A DNA stretch of 64,000 bases from CAVPXC01 sp963709505 (GCA_963709505.1 CAVPXC010000029.1:62001-126000); one strand, 5' to 3'. Shown: positions 1 to 10,198, numbered from the stretch's first letter. Translations and numbers: made by a program. Notes: generated from the sequence alone by a model not told the origin.

Positions 1-3000
1 CCACGGGCCGCCGAACAGCGAATCGTCATCGTCGCCACCGCCAATCGTATCTCCTCCGGGACCACCCGTCACAGTGTCGTTGCCGGGACCACCATCGATG
101 CGGTCCGCACCCAAGTCGCCGCTCAGAGTGTCATCTCCCTCTTCGCCGTAGATTTTGTCCTTGTCGCCGCGGCCATTGATCTTGTCGTTGCCGAGGCCAC
201 CATAGAGCATATCCACGCCATCGCCACCGGTAAGCTGATCGTTGTCATCGCCGCCATGTAAGGTACTGGGCGCAATGAATGGAATAACCGAATCGACCTG
301 ATAGCTATCGCCGTCATCCCAGGCGTTTTCTTTGCCGCCTGTTAATATACAGGTGAGTATTGTCTCGGTAATTGCAGTGACAAGACAGCGTGACCCATCG
401 GTCAAGTTTCTTAGCGTAGCTCTGACCGTTATGCTGCTGCTTACAAATGTGGCATCAGGATCGTTGAGTGTCGCTGAGTCATTGCTACCCCTGTGGAGGC
501 CAGTTTTGCGCACGGCACCTGACTCCAGGCTAATGATGTCATCACCAATAAATGCATCCTCAGCTAGGATTGAAAATACACTTGGTTTCTTTCCTGGCTC
601 AGGATACTCTTGTGTAATGCCAAAGGCCGTTACTGAATAGCGTGCGGGCAGCCCAATCGTCAATTGGCGCACGATGAATTTCTCATCCGGCTCACTTTCT
701 TGAATGTTGCGTTCACCAGCCTTGATTCCAATGTACAAGATCAAATCACCGTTACTATCGACATGTGCCAATTGCGGCGATTCTGGATCACACTGGCCGG
801 AGAAATCTAAAAGCGCTATATTGGCGATCTCGACACGGAAGGTCTTGCTGAGGAAAGCGAATCCAACGTGTACATAAGCAGCCAGGAATGCTTCTAACTT
901 CCCCGTGACCTTAAAGAGACAAATTGGATTTTGGAGTTTGTCGGCGATCTCTTCAGCCCTTAGTTTTCCATCCGGATTCGGTTGATCATCTAGATCCAGG
1001 TTGACACTCAATCGGATGCCGCCTTCTACGCCTGCGGAGACGATGACGAGTTCGATGCTGGCTGAAGCCGCTACCGTGCCGATGAGCTGGATTTCGGGGA
1101 CATCGTCGCCGTTGATATCCAAATCGTCGATATAGATGCCATCCAACAGATTAGCCCCCGTTCCGTCCTCTTGCAGCGCGCGCCGGATTCCATAGGTATC
1201 ATAGCCCATGGCAAACCGCCCTTTGATAGTCCCTGAGCCGGAAAGTCCGATCATAATCGGGATCGGGCCAACCATGATCGGGCCGAAGTTGTATGAAATA
1301 CCGGCAGTTGCTTTGGCTATGCCTGCGTCGTAGTGTACAAGTACCACATCCTGCCCCATGAGCAGCAGGAAAATGTTTCCAGCATCATCCATGAAGGGGA
1401 AGGTCAGCCCTGGCACACCAAAGGTTCCCTTATTGGGAGTTCCATCTTTGCGAGGAGACACAGGCGCATTGCTGCCATCAATCTTAGCCATCAGGTTTTT
1501 ACCTGCGTTTTCTAGATTGATAAGGCTTTTCACCTGATCGGGCGCAACAGGGCCGGCCATCAGCGCCCTGAAGGTCTCCTTGTCGGCGAGGATACTGAAT
1601 GATCCGCCGCTGATATCCGATGTCCCTAAGCTGATGAAACAATTCGTTGTACATTCTGGCAGCTTGTTTGCCAAATTAAGTAAAGCTATCAAGCTTTCCA
1701 CCATAGAAAGATCAGATCCGCTTGCCGCCTCCATAAGTGAAATCAGCGTGATCGGATCTTCGCCCACTAATTCCGCCAGATCAGACAGCACTGGCAGCGG
1801 CGCTTGTAGGGTTTCTACAACCGGCTGCAATGGCGAAGTGACCTGGCGCACACCGCCGACCACCGGGCCGAGGAACTGACCAACAAAGGAACCTGTGTCC
1901 ATATAAGCATTATCAAACTTAATGGTCAGCTCCTGGGGATTTGTGCAATTGGCCCAATCCAAATGGAAGGCAGTCACAACACTAGGCAGGCTTGCCGAAG
2001 CACCAGTATCAGCGCCAGTACGAATTGCTAGATTTACCTTAGCCTCACATTTGACGGATGGCGTTATATCTAGGCTGCCGTTCGTTAACTGCCCTAAACT
2101 CAAGCGATCACTGCCGCCAAGATTTAACCCAGTCTCGAGACTAAGCAGAGTACGCGCTGCATCATCGACGCCATTACCATCGTGGATATTGACCTTTAGA
2201 AAGCCAAGCGTGCCTTCCAGACAGCGTTTACTACCCGGGCCAATATCGAAATTATTGAACTGCGACGGCCATGTGTCAGGGTAACAAGGATCTAGCTTAT
2301 CACTTGGGCCGTCTGACTTATCACCTAGGCCGACGGTGGCTTTTAGGACCAGTTCGGGATCGCCATCATCCAGTTCGGGATCGCCATCATTCTGAATCAC
2401 TACGTACGGGCCGTCTGCACGACTTAAGCCGATGCCAATGCGTAATTTGTAGCTGGCTTCAGCCTTGAGGGTGCCGCTAGATTTCAGCGGGACGCCAGGG
2501 ATCCCCAAATCAAACTTTGGTGTGGCCGAAATCACATCGGACAGCAAGAAGGATACTTGAAGATCCTCAATATCGCTTGCATTGACTGCGTTGCTGCACT
2601 CTGTACGACCACAGGTGACGTTGACGTCCGAAATATCGATGTCTTTGGCCGAAAGGGCATCGTGGATCTTCTTTTGGATGCCGGTGGCAAAGGTGTCAGC
2701 TGTTCCAGTGGCATCCAGCGTTTCCAGCGCGCTGCTGACTGGTTTAACAAATTCCTCATCCAGCTTGTCTACCAGTTCAGCACCGCCGTCCAGGGCATCG
2801 CCTACCAACGGTACGTTGATCGCATTGGCACCGCCGTCCAAGGCCACCTCCAAGGTGTCAAGCAATTTGGGCAGTGCCTTGGCCAGCAGCGACCAATCCA
2901 GGACGGCATTCTGTATCTTGGTCTTTAGGTCTGGCGCAAAGACGAACCAGTCTTTACCTGTGGTACCGTCATAACCGAAATCGGGATCGAACGCGTTCAG

Positions 3001-6000
3001 GTCTTCAGCTCGGAAGCCCACTACACCAAGTGGGACGCCCGACAACGTCGCTTTTAGGCGCGCACACGCCTGCCCGGTCAACTCTTTGTCATCAACGTCG
3101 ACCTTATCGCAGTCCTCGGTTTGTCCGGTCAACTGCGCGCCAACACCGCTCAAAAAATCTTTTAGGGAGAAGGTTTCGCCTGGAATGACGGTGTCCACGT
3201 TCTCTAGCGTGACTTGGGCGTTGAGAAACGCCTTACCGTCCAAAACGATCTCGATGGGTCCCACATTGGCTTTCATTCCAACATTGGGCGCATTCACGCT
3301 GGCTGTGACCACCACATGAGATGTGTCAACCACAAACAGATCATCGACTGCAGGCATGAGTTTGAGTGGTACGCCTACGTGTAACTGCGCGTCCAAGCCA
3401 TAGGACAATCGGAAGTTGTTATTGCTGTCTAGACCCACCAGATCAGCCAGCCCACCGCCCAGATCCAGATTGAGCGTTTCACTGATAGTATCGCTGGTGT
3501 TATAGTCTAGGCGAATGATCAATTCCTTTTCCGCCCCGGGTTTCAGGTTTTCCAGAGTGAAATTCAGCGTAGCAGGATCTATAGCAAGTTCTTCCTCCAG
3601 TACCTTTTCCAAATCTTGGAGGGTATCCGGCGGATTGCTGCGAATCTTGTCCAAGTTCGCCTGGAGTTTAGTCAAGCCGTCGAGCAGGTCACGTGGGGAC
3701 TCGCCCACCAAGGGTAAGTTATTATCCAGAAGCTTTACCTTGCCGTCGGGTATGCCTTCAATACCGCTAACCAGACCATCAAGTGCATCCAGGATCAGGC
3801 TCAAAAGGGCCATTGGATTGTCCGGATTGACATTAAACGCTGCAAGATCGCTAGTAGATAAGAAATCGGCAGGAGTCACCATGAGGGCCGATGGATCTGG
3901 CTCACAATTGAAATGCTTACTGGGATCGGGAGCCTTAAATACAGTGGGCCAAGAAATGCCCACTTTGCTAGTCGCCAGCTCATTATTGCCAGTTGAGGCG
4001 TTGACACGCAGACCAGCAGCCATTTGTGCGCTACAGACTGCGCTGATACCAGAATTTAGGTTTTTCAATAGAGTAGCTAGCCGGATGGCATTGGGGATAT
4101 TGATGCCGTTGACAGCAAAGCCTGGAGCGCTTATGTCGGCGGCAAAAGAGGGTGTACCAGGTTTCGGGCCAAGCGAAAAGACAGTCCCGGCTGGTACTCC
4201 AGGAGCACCAGCGTCGCCCGTGGCGGATACCTTCAGAAATGCCAAGCGACCTTCGAGCGCCACTTGATTCTCATCTCCCGTGTTTAGATTCAATACCGCG
4301 TCAGCCGTAAGTTCATGTTCGTTTGATCCGTTGCGTACGCTAAGGTAAAAGCGGTCAGTCGCATCCCCGTTGGCCGCGATATGGTTGGTGTCGGTCAGGA
4401 TTATGCCAAAGGTTACATCCAACGTAATATTCTTCACCGCAATATCGATCGTTGGTGTAATAGGTGAAGATAGGCCAATGATCCCCGTGGTGTTTGTTAT
4501 TTTGTCACCGAAGTCCAACGCAACCTTCTTATCGACCTGATTTAAGTTGCGGACCAGATGATAGGTTAGGGTATGGGCGTCAGCATCGTAGAGAGGTTGA
4601 ACCACACCAGCGTCAAAGCCGGCGAGTTGGACCAGTTTGTCAGCCAACTGTTGTGCAGTAAGGAACATTGGTTTGACCACATGAGTTTCGTCAGGTGCGT
4701 CGCCAGGAATGTTGAACTCCACAGAGACACTATCTAGCCCGTCAAGGCCTAAAGTGAGCGGCACCGTCGTCGGATTGGTGCCTACGCTTGCGTCGTGCAG
4801 CACTTCCTTACCGCCAGCGACTTTCCATTTGACCGAACCAGGGGTAGGGTTGGCAAGGGTTATGGCCCGGCAGAATACTTTGGTTCCCTGTACCAGATTA
4901 AAGAACTTGCCATCCTCTGTTGTGCAGACGATGGCGGCCTCTCCCTGTTGCTTCAGAAACGTCACGAATGGCTCTGCAAAGGTGAAGAGGTCTGATAACT
5001 CTTGGCGCACGAAGGGTAAAGGCATGTCATGTGCTTGTTGACCGGCCAGCACTACCGTTGTAAGCTGGCTTAGGCCGCCCAACACGTTAGCCGCGTTCAT
5101 ATTGGTAAAATCATCAAGCGAGTTGAGCTGCACGACGGGCGCATCTAGCCCATTCGTTAGGTCGGTATCAAACCAAACAATTGTGGCGTCGCGTGTACCG
5201 GGAACGATTGATGTATCGAGTGTCAGGCTGCCGTTAATATCGTCGCCCGGGCCATCCGCAAAACCCACAGTGATAAGATCGCCTAGTGCTGTGGACGCCC
5301 ATTCGTCCATCGTCAGGCGATCGTTACCGTCCGGGTCCGCGAAGGCTGAATTGATGGCAAGGTTGAGCAGAAGGCTACCGCCGACGCCAACACTGGCGAA
5401 GCCGAGCAGGCTGTCAAAGGCGGTGATGCGGGGAGCATTGGCTGACGCTGTCACAACAATGGTGGGGTTGTTCGTCAGGAAGACCTTCTCGCTGGCGTTG
5501 GATGCGCTGCCATCGTAGCCGAAGGCAAAGGGCGCAGTGAGTTTGAAGGTCAAAGAAATGTCCGAGCCATCAAGATTGACGTCTCCTTCAGCGAAGGTGA
5601 GGTGCACGACCATGGTGCGCGTGGCGACGAAGGTGATAACTAACGTGTTGGCCCTGTCGTCCCCCACAGCGTTGAACTGGACGGCAATCCCCTTGCCGCC
5701 CAAATTAGGATTGTCCTTGGCAACTAGGGCATTAGCATTGAGGGTATTCGCCAGGTCAGCCAGACTCGATGGCGCGGGCGCTCGGAGCTCGCCCAAGGCG
5801 TCGATGAAGAGCGTGTCGAGATTCAATGCCTCGCTCGGGTCAACGTGGGTAAACGGGATAGGCTCGCCCAGCCCTGCGAAGTCTGACAAGCTGTTGACAA
5901 CCGTGCCCAGGCTCTGCAGCGCAGTGACGACCGCAGTCACCTCGCCTGGACCAAGGGCTTGTGCTGCGCGCACCGGCAAGAGTGTTACCAGGGGGGTCAG

Positions 6001-6042
6001 AATAAGAGACATGACAAGCAGAAGACGAAGTGAGCGCGTCAT
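1..6042 (-). CDS. Giant secreted RTX (hemolysin-type calcium-binding) protein, partial
   Basis: Reading the minus strand from ATG at 6042 gives an open frame of about 2,014 codons that reaches the left edge without a stop, so the C-terminus is missing. The N-terminus is a Sec signal peptide (MTRSLRLLLVMSLILTPL, then an AxA-like site). The last 85 or so residues (positions 1-258) are tandem glycine/aspartate nonapeptides such as GGLGNDKIN, GEEGDDTLS and GGPGNDTVT, the calcium-binding beta-roll signature of RTX proteins. An EF-hand-like loop (DPDGNDRLTMDE) lies near 5307-5345 and a similar DLDDQPNPDGKL near 980-1010. The middle is acidic and Asn/Asp/Leu-rich, with recurring PLVGD/PLVGE segments. 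It starts 10 bp after a lipoprotein gene, so the two are probably co-transcribed. The function is probably a calcium-stabilised surface or extracellular protein; no enzymatic domain was recognised. Confidence 0.85.
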   Translation of the reverse strand, partial: MTRSLRLLLVMSLILTPLVTLLPVRAAQALGPGEVTAVVTALQSLGTVVNSLSDFAGLGEPIPFTHVDPSEALNLDTLFIDALGELRAPAPSSLADLANTLNANALVAKDNPNLGGKGIAVQFNAVGDDRANTLVITFVATRTMVVHLTFAEGDVNLDGSDISLTFKLTAPFAFGYDGSASNASEKVFLTNNPTIVVTASANAPRITAFDSLLGFASVGVGGSLLLNLAINSAFADPDGNDRLTMDEWASTALGDLITVGFADGPGDDINGSLTLDTSIVPGTRDATIVWFDTDLTNGLDAPVVQLNSLDDFTNMNAANVLGGLSQLTTVVLAGQQAHDMPLPFVRQELSDLFTFAEPFVTFLKQQGEAAIVCTTEDGKFFNLVQGTKVFCRAITLANPTPGSVKWKVAGGKEVLHDASVGTNPTTVPLTLGLDGLDSVSVEFNIPGDAPDETHVVKPMFLTAQQLADKLVQLAGFDAGVVQPLYDADAHTLTYHLVRNLNQVDKKVALDFGDKITNTTGIIGLSSPITPTIDIAVKNITLDVTFGIILTDTNHIAANGDATDRFYLSVRNGSNEHELTADAVLNLNTGDENQVALEGRLAFLKVSATGDAGAPGVPAGTVFSLGPKPGTPSFAADISAPGFAVNGINIPNAIRLATLLKNLNSGISAVCSAQMAAGLRVNASTGNNELATSKVGISWPTVFKAPDPSKHFNCEPDPSALMVTPADFLSTSDLAAFNVNPDNPMALLSLILDALDGLVSGIEGIPDGKVKLLDNNLPLVGESPRDLLDGLTKLQANLDKIRSNPPDTLQDLEKVLEEELAIDPATLNFTLENLKPGAEKELIIRLDYNTSDTISETLNLDLGGGLADLVGLDSNNNFRLSYGLDAQLHVGVPLKLMPAVDDLFVVDTSHVVVTASVNAPNVGMKANVGPIEIVLDGKAFLNAQVTLENVDTVIPGETFSLKDFLSGVGAQLTGQTEDCDKVDVDDKELTGQACARLKATLSGVPLGVVGFRAEDLNAFDPDFGYDGTTGKDWFVFAPDLKTKIQNAVLDWSLLAKALPKLLDTLEVALDGGANAINVPLVGDALDGGAELVDKLDEEFVKPVSSALETLDATGTADTFATGIQKKIHDALSAKDIDISDVNVTCGRTECSNAVNASDIEDLQVSFLLSDVISATPKFDLGIPGVPLKSSGTLKAEASYKLRIGIGLSRADGPYVVIQNDGDPELDDGDPELVLKATVGLGDKSDGPSDKLDPCYPDTWPSQFNNFDIGPGSKRCLEGTLGFLKVNIHDGNGVDDAARTLLSLETGLNLGGSDRLSLGQLTNGSLDITPSVKCEAKVNLAIRTGADTGASASLPSVVTAFHLDWANCTNPQELTIKFDNAYMDTGSFVGQFLGPVVGGVRQVTSPLQPVVETLQAPLPVLSDLAELVGEDPITLISLMEAASGSDLSMVESLIALLNLANKLPECTTNCFISLGTSDISGGSFSILADKETFRALMAGPVAPDQVKSLINLENAGKNLMAKIDGSNAPVSPRKDGTPNKGTFGVPGLTFPFMDDAGNIFLLLMGQDVVLVHYDAGIAKATAGISYNFGPIMVGPIPIMIGLSGSGTIKGRFAMGYDTYGIRRALQEDGTGANLLDGIYIDDLDINGDDVPEIQLIGTVAASASIELVIVSAGVEGGIRLSVNLDLDDQPNPDGKLRAEEIADKLQNPICLFKVTGKLEAFLAAYVHVGFAFLSKTFRVEIANIALLDFSGQCDPESPQLAHVDSNGDLILYIGIKAGERNIQESEPDEKFIVRQLTIGLPARYSVTAFGITQEYPEPGKKPSVFSILAEDAFIGDDIISLESGAVRKTGLHRGSNDSATLNDPDATFVSSSITVRATLRNLTDGSRCLVTAITETILTCILTGGKENAWDDGDSYQVDSVIPFIAPSTLHGGDDNDQLTGGDGVDMLYGGLGNDKINGRGDKDKIYGEEGDDTLSGDLGADRIDGGPGNDTVTGGPGGDTIGGGDDDDSLFGGPW

Positions 6043-6052
6043 TGTGAAACCT

Positions 6053-6901
6053 CTAGGACTCGATAGGATGGTGCGTCCACACTCTGATCTGCGGCCTGTT
6101 ACGGCTGTGTAAGCCACTGGACGAGTAGCAGGAGCGAAGCGCCACCACTTGCAGGGGAGAGTCCGCTGTCCTATCATCCATTGCAACGAGCAAGGGCTGC
6201 ATCGGAGACGTCCCAGTAGAATTGATCGGTTTCTCGGATGCTCCGGCGATGTGGTCAATTTGGCGCTGCACAATATCGCGTGCATCTTCGAGCAGGTGCT
6301 GCGGCTCGTCCGGATTGCCGATGGCGGCAACGACAACGTATACCAGCACGTTACCCAACCGCAAGCGGTGACCATACTCAAAGACGAGCTGGTCCATCAG
6401 GCGATAGCTGACACGATACGCCTCTGACGCATCCGCTCCTTGAGCTGCCCCTTCGAATTTTTCTGTGACGATATCCGTTGCGGCGCCGCTAACGAGGCCG
6501 ACGTCCTCGATTGCCTGTTCGATAGGATCGGCAGCCGCTTCGAGATAGACACTTTCCGCATGCGTCGTTGTCGTGTAGACACCCACGCTCGTGAGCACAC
6601 TCAGGAGCGTGTTCCCACCAGAAGCCTCCGGATCCAGTGCACTTGGCCTCAGATAGAGGGCAACGTATTCGGGTCCCAAGGTCTTCTCAGCGGCAAGTTG
6701 GAAACCCGCAGGCAAGTCTGAACGCTTCAGCGCAATGTCCTCGGGTGAAGCATGTAGAATCATCCCAATCATTCCATTTGGCGCTATTGGGGGCTCGACC
6801 ACGGTTGCCACTGACGTGCAGCCGCTAATGGTGATCAGAGCGACTGCCCAGACCGCCAGCACACAAGAGGTTTTGCGATTCCGAACTATTCGACTGTCCA
6901 T
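6053..6901 (-). CDS. Lipoprotein of unknown function, 282 aa
   Basis: The N-terminus has a basic stretch, a hydrophobic core and a lipobox (LITISGC), so the mature protein should be lipid-anchored outside the cytoplasmic membrane. The rest is a globular region of about 200 residues with no motif I recognise. The Thr/Ser/Arg-rich tail after about residue 225 is less protein-like and could reflect a frameshift near the end. The stop lies 10 bp before the start of the giant RTX protein, on the same strand, so the two likely form one transcript. The lipoprotein may help assemble or anchor the RTX product; that is inference from position only. Confidence 0.7.
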   Translation of the reverse strand: MDSRIVRNRKTSCVLAVWAVALITISGCTSVATVVEPPIAPNGMIGMILHASPEDIALKRSDLPAGFQLAAEKTLGPEYVALYLRPSALDPEASGGNTLLSVLTSVGVYTTTTHAESVYLEAAADPIEQAIEDVGLVSGAATDIVTEKFEGAAQGADASEAYRVSYRLMDQLVFEYGHRLRLGNVLVYVVVAAIGNPDEPQHLLEDARDIVQRQIDHIAGASEKPINSTGTSPMQPLLVAMDDRTADSPLQVVALRSCYSSSGLHSRNRPQIRVWTHHPIES

Positions 6902-7077
6902 AGCCGGCTCGTATCACTATCAGTGCAACCTCTGTGGGCTGCAGTGCGCACTCAGCCAAGCGCACAAAAGGCATTGTCCGAAGTGGGAAGGCACCGGTCG
7001 GCATCAAGAGGGCCTACGCCACCCGGCGTCTACCGAGTTAAGCGTACAGGTTAGGGGGAGTGGCTTCTACTCTTGTT

Positions 7078-7773
7078 CTATACCGTATCAAGGTGTCTGG
7101 CACGCTGCTCGAAATCTCCCTTTTTGCGATCCCGTTCTTGTTGAGGAGTTTCGGTCGGCGAACCAAGAAACTGTTTCTTCCACCATTGGGCCCAGTGCTC
7201 GGAGTGTTGCGCTTTGAACTGCGCTGCTTGCGGACTGTTTGAGATGTCACCCAGGTTTGCAGGTGGAAATGCGTGTTGGCTGTTGCGCTTGAAATAGTAC
7301 CGCATGAGTTTGATGCCAAAGCTGTCCACTGTCACAAGCCATGTCTCCACCTTATGGGCGGAGTTGCTAGAACTTGTGGCGGGCCAGCGATTCTGCGGCG
7401 GTTCAGGATGGTCCCGAAAGTCTCTGAGCGCATTCTTCATATCATCGTCAGATACGCCTGCGGCTTGAGCCAGATTGGCAATCAGACCGGAGGTGGGCCC
7501 GAAGACGTACTGCTTGACCAGGTCATGTAGCGTGGCCGGCTCCATTTGCATCAAGCCTCTGGCCGGTCCACCGCCATCCTGTCGCCGTGTCGTCGCATTC
7601 TTGCCTTCATACCAGATGATGTAGAGAAACGTCCACAGGATCCAGTTGCGTCTGTCGGCAGCTCCTGCGCCGGGATCAGTGTCATCCAATACATCCTCAA
7701 TGATGGCGCGCAGGTCAACTTTGCGCTTGTTTTCTGAACTTGATAGATCGATGGATGCGGATGTAATTGTCAT
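7078..7773 (-). CDS. SLT-like (lytic transglycosylase / muramidase fold) protein
   Basis: A 231-aa protein without a signal peptide. The segment at residues 50-85 contains IWYEGKNATTRRQDGG followed by ARGLMQMEPAT. This resembles the catalytic Glu and GLMQ(I/M)xP loop of goose-lysozyme/SLT transglycosylases. The remainder is helical with charged tails. It starts 27 bp downstream of the peptidoglycan-binding peptidase gene on the same strand, so both are probably one operon acting on cell-wall glycan and peptide bonds respectively. With no export signal it could use a holin-like or non-classical route. Family assignment rests on the short motif, so the catalytic role is moderate confidence. Confidence 0.6.
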   Translation of the reverse strand: MTITSASIDLSSSENKRKVDLRAIIEDVLDDTDPGAGAADRRNWILWTFLYIIWYEGKNATTRRQDGGGPARGLMQMEPATLHDLVKQYVFGPTSGLIANLAQAAGVSDDDMKNALRDFRDHPEPPQNRWPATSSSNSAHKVETWLVTVDSFGIKLMRYYFKRNSQHAFPPANLGDISNSPQAAQFKAQHSEHWAQWWKKQFLGSPTETPQQERDRKKGDFEQRARHLDTV

Positions 7774-7799
7774 TATGCTATCCTTTCCATGAGCAAAAA

Positions 7800-8538
7800 C
7801 TAGACCAACGCCGGCGGTTGAATTTCGACATGGGCATGGTTGTCGTGTCCCGTAAAGGCGATACAGAGCGCTTCGCCGATCAAGGTTGTATCGTTAAACA
7901 GAATCTTGTGGACCAGGGCGCTTTGTCCAAAGGACTGAAGCACCGCCCGCATAGCAACTTGATCATACTCGGCGGATTGCCATGTGATCCCACCCGTTTG
8001 CCCATTTTTCTTGGGCAGCCGAAAATCACACGACAGTCCCGCTTCATGTCCTGCGTGGTCAGGGGTGTGCCCGCCCTTGGGCTTGCTGACGTCATTGATG
8101 TCGATCGACGCCGCGGTGGGATGGCTGTTCAAGTAATGGTCGCGGTAATGTGCGCCCGTGTTGCGAATGACATCGGCCAGCCAGTCGGTGCCAAAGTCGT
8201 GATCATCATTTGGGTCAGCCACCTCAGAATTCACATAGCCTTCCGCGCGCGAGCCTGCCGGCATCATTCGCCAATGGGGGGCATTTGTAGCATTGAGCCA
8301 CTTATGGGTGAGCCCATTCGGGTCCACTCGACCATCAACGCCGGTGCCTGCCACCACTTGATGCCCCTGGATGATCGCTTGGAACAACTTGATGGTGTTG
8401 ATAGTCTGCGGGCCGGCGGCGCCGTCCACCTGGAGCCAGTCGAAGCCCAGGTCCACCAATCTTTGCTGAACTGCCCGAACGTCTGATTCGATATTTCTTC
8501 CACCTTGACCAACTGAGTTCTTGTAACACGATTGCCAT
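7800..8538 (-). CDS. Peptidoglycan-binding domain plus M15/MepA-like metallopeptidase (apparent frameshift near start)
   Basis: Residues from about 20 to 85 form a PG_binding_1 domain (VRAVQQRLVDLGFDW, then VDGAAGPQTI). The C-terminal half carries zinc-peptidase style motifs: GHEAGLSCDFRLP and DNHAHVEI near the end, like LAS peptidases (MepA/D-Ala-D-Ala endopeptidase group). The uninterrupted frame extends to an ATG at 8558, but a much better start is the ATG at 8538, preceded at proper spacing by AAGGAG. From there the peptide reads MAIVLQ and continues into NSVGQGG if one base near 8519 is removed. A one-base insertion is therefore likely. It is followed by the SLT-like gene, so this is a two-gene murein-hydrolase cassette. 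Confidence 0.7.
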
Positions 8539-8636
8539 GGGATTTTCTCCTTCATCATCCGTAATTGCGATCTTGTCTCGACCTATCTTCGAGCTTCCAT
8601 GTCTTTCAATGTCCCTGTGTTGCCATGTTCACTACA

Positions 8637-8846
8637 TCACTCTGCCCGCTCGGTGAAGCCGATGCCCATCGCCTCAAGGAACGGGCGAATGAACCGTGCG
8701 ATCTCGTCCAGGTCAGTCATGTACTTGATCCTGCCGCTCGCCACATGTTCGATGGACCCACGCCATTCGAGCGGGACGCCTTCGACCTCTCTGTGTTCAA
8801 GCCACACTCGGACAATATAGGCTGTGGCATTGTCTTCGAGTAGCAC
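8637..8846 (-). CDS. Small conserved protein, paralogue of the 10199-10441 product
   Basis: A 69-aa soluble protein, GTG start proposed. The core VRVWLEH-x(7)-EWRGSIEHVASGRIKYM aligns with VRLWYEM-x(7)-VRMQAKHILTGETRYF in the protein encoded at 10199-10441. Both end in a helix containing a D/W-x-x-(L/E)-I/A pattern. The two genes bracket the SARP regulator, all on the minus strand. Upstream (8932-8988) lies a perfect TATAAT preceded by four 11-bp-spaced repeats. The fold looks like a small beta-sheet/helix domain; no function is known to me. Possibly a partner or accessory of SARP-type signalling, inferred from location. Confidence 0.55.
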   Translation of the reverse strand: MLLEDNATAYIVRVWLEHREVEGVPLEWRGSIEHVASGRIKYMTDLDEIARFIRPFLEAMGIGFTERAE

Positions 8847-8931
8847 GATTCAGTCGTCCACTATGAGCAGTTCATGAAACAAGCTCTCAACACTATTGAC
8901 ATTGGCGGCGCTGCATGCGCGAGATGGTAGC

Positions 8932-8988
8932 ATTATATCAGAGCAAAATCACCAGTTTGTCACGAATGCATCACAAAGACATCACAAA
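8932..8988 (-). promoter_or_regulatory. Putative SARP-type promoter: four 11-bp-spaced repeats then TATAAT
   Basis: On the plus strand the word TCAC recurs at 8949, 8960, 8971 and 8982, exactly 11 bp apart. The two best copies share CATCACAAA (8969 and 8980). Read on the minus strand the array runs toward a perfect TATAAT (8937-8932) separated by 9 nt, with no usual -35 box. SARP activators are known to bind direct repeats with about 11-bp period just upstream of -10. The 3' end of a SARP gene lies 14 bp away and the small gene at 8846 is downstream. Confidence 0.5.
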
Positions 8989-9001
8989 TTAGGTGCAATG
9001 A

Positions 9002-10028
9002 TTAGATTCGGCTTTTTCGCCGGTTGGTTAGATCTCGACCAGCAGAAAGTCTCGCAATTTCCGAACTTCTGGGGCGACAATTACCGGCGCTGATTGCCTG
9101 AGAACACCGAGCAGCTTCGTCGATATTAGTCAAACTGCTGACAGCCTTGTTGATGCGCTCCAGCGATCGGGCGGCCTCGACCAGGCTTTGCCTCACGAGA
9201 TGGAGCTCGTGCACCAGTAGGGCGATATCCTGACTAACCGATTGTCCGCCAGCTTCCCGTGCAATGGAAGGCGATGAAGCGATAATCTTCTGGTAGAGAA
9301 TCTGCGTTTCTTCCAGTGGAGGAACACCCAACTCATGGTCCAGGAGGTCGCGGCATAGAACGTATTGGCGCATGGCGAGGGTGCGCTGGCCGCTTTCCAG
9401 ATAGAGGCGCATCAGCGCACGGTGGATTTCCTCCCGCACCGGGTCGCGCCGCAGGATCTCGTGGGCCAGGGCGATGCTTTGCTCGAAGTTCTTTCTGCCG
9501 GCATAACATTCCATCAGGCGGGTCAGGCAGTTGAGATGCAGCGAGCGAAATCGTTCTCGCTCGCGCAAGGCCCAGTCCTCGTAAATGCCCTCCAGCAGGT
9601 CGCCGCGATAGAGGGTCAAGACCCCTTCGATTTCCTTGATGTCGTCCTCGCCCAAGTCTGCGACGGGTTTGCGCAGTAAAGGGTAGATGTATTGTTCGAA
9701 CGACTCGGTGTCAAGCCGGTGGCCGCTGTCCCAGTTGAACCCAACCTCGCCCGCGTTGCTCGCGATCAAGTAGGTTCCGGGCTGGACGTCGTCCGGTTCC
9801 AGCAATTGGCGCAGCCGCCAAAGCGCCGTCGTCAGGTTGCTGCGTCGCGCGATCGGGCGAGTGGTCTACCCAAAACACGTCCATCAGCACTTCTCGCGGA
9901 ATAAGATGTGGCTGCAGGAGCAGGTACGCAAGCAATGCCTGCGCGCTGCGCGAGAGCTTCAGCGGCACCGACCCATTGGGGTGAACAACGCTGATGTGCC
10001 CAAACAATGTGATTTGTAGAGTTTCCAT
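9002..10028 (-). CDS. SARP-family transcriptional regulator (BTAD), one frameshift
   Basis: Translation from ATG 10028 begins METLQITLFGHISVV and runs through an OmpR-like winged-helix domain (SAQALLAYLLLQP, VLMDVFW). A second frame starts at RRSNLTTALWRLRQLLEP and carries the bacterial transcriptional activation domain (YIYPLLRKPVADLG, YRGDLLEGIYEDWALRER, LAMRQYVLCRDLLDHELG), then a coiled-coil-like tail and a basic C-terminus. The frames meet in a CGCGCG run near 9846-9853 where two bases appear to be missing. The start was chosen because AGGTG precedes it and the family begins this way. It has no ATPase domain, so it is a small SARP. Its neighbours are two paralogous small proteins and putative 11-bp repeat operators. 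Confidence 0.8.
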
Positions 10029-10198
10029 GCTGACACCTCGCAACCCTATCGCAACACGAAGCAAGGTCACGCTGTTGAGACACCTGCACTGCAAGGGCGT
10101 TTTCTTCGCAGCGCCTTGTTGCTTGACACAGATGCACACCTCTGCCGGAATCTGTCACAGCCTGGGCAGGCAGAGTGGATCCACTCATCCGAATTTTC

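Noticed and set aside
3515..5518. Several plus-strand open frames of 100-250 codons opposite the RTX gene
   Set aside because: They are antisense to a continuous minus-strand frame with a signal peptide and RTX repeats, and their composition is Ser/Thr/Arg-rich shadow sequence.
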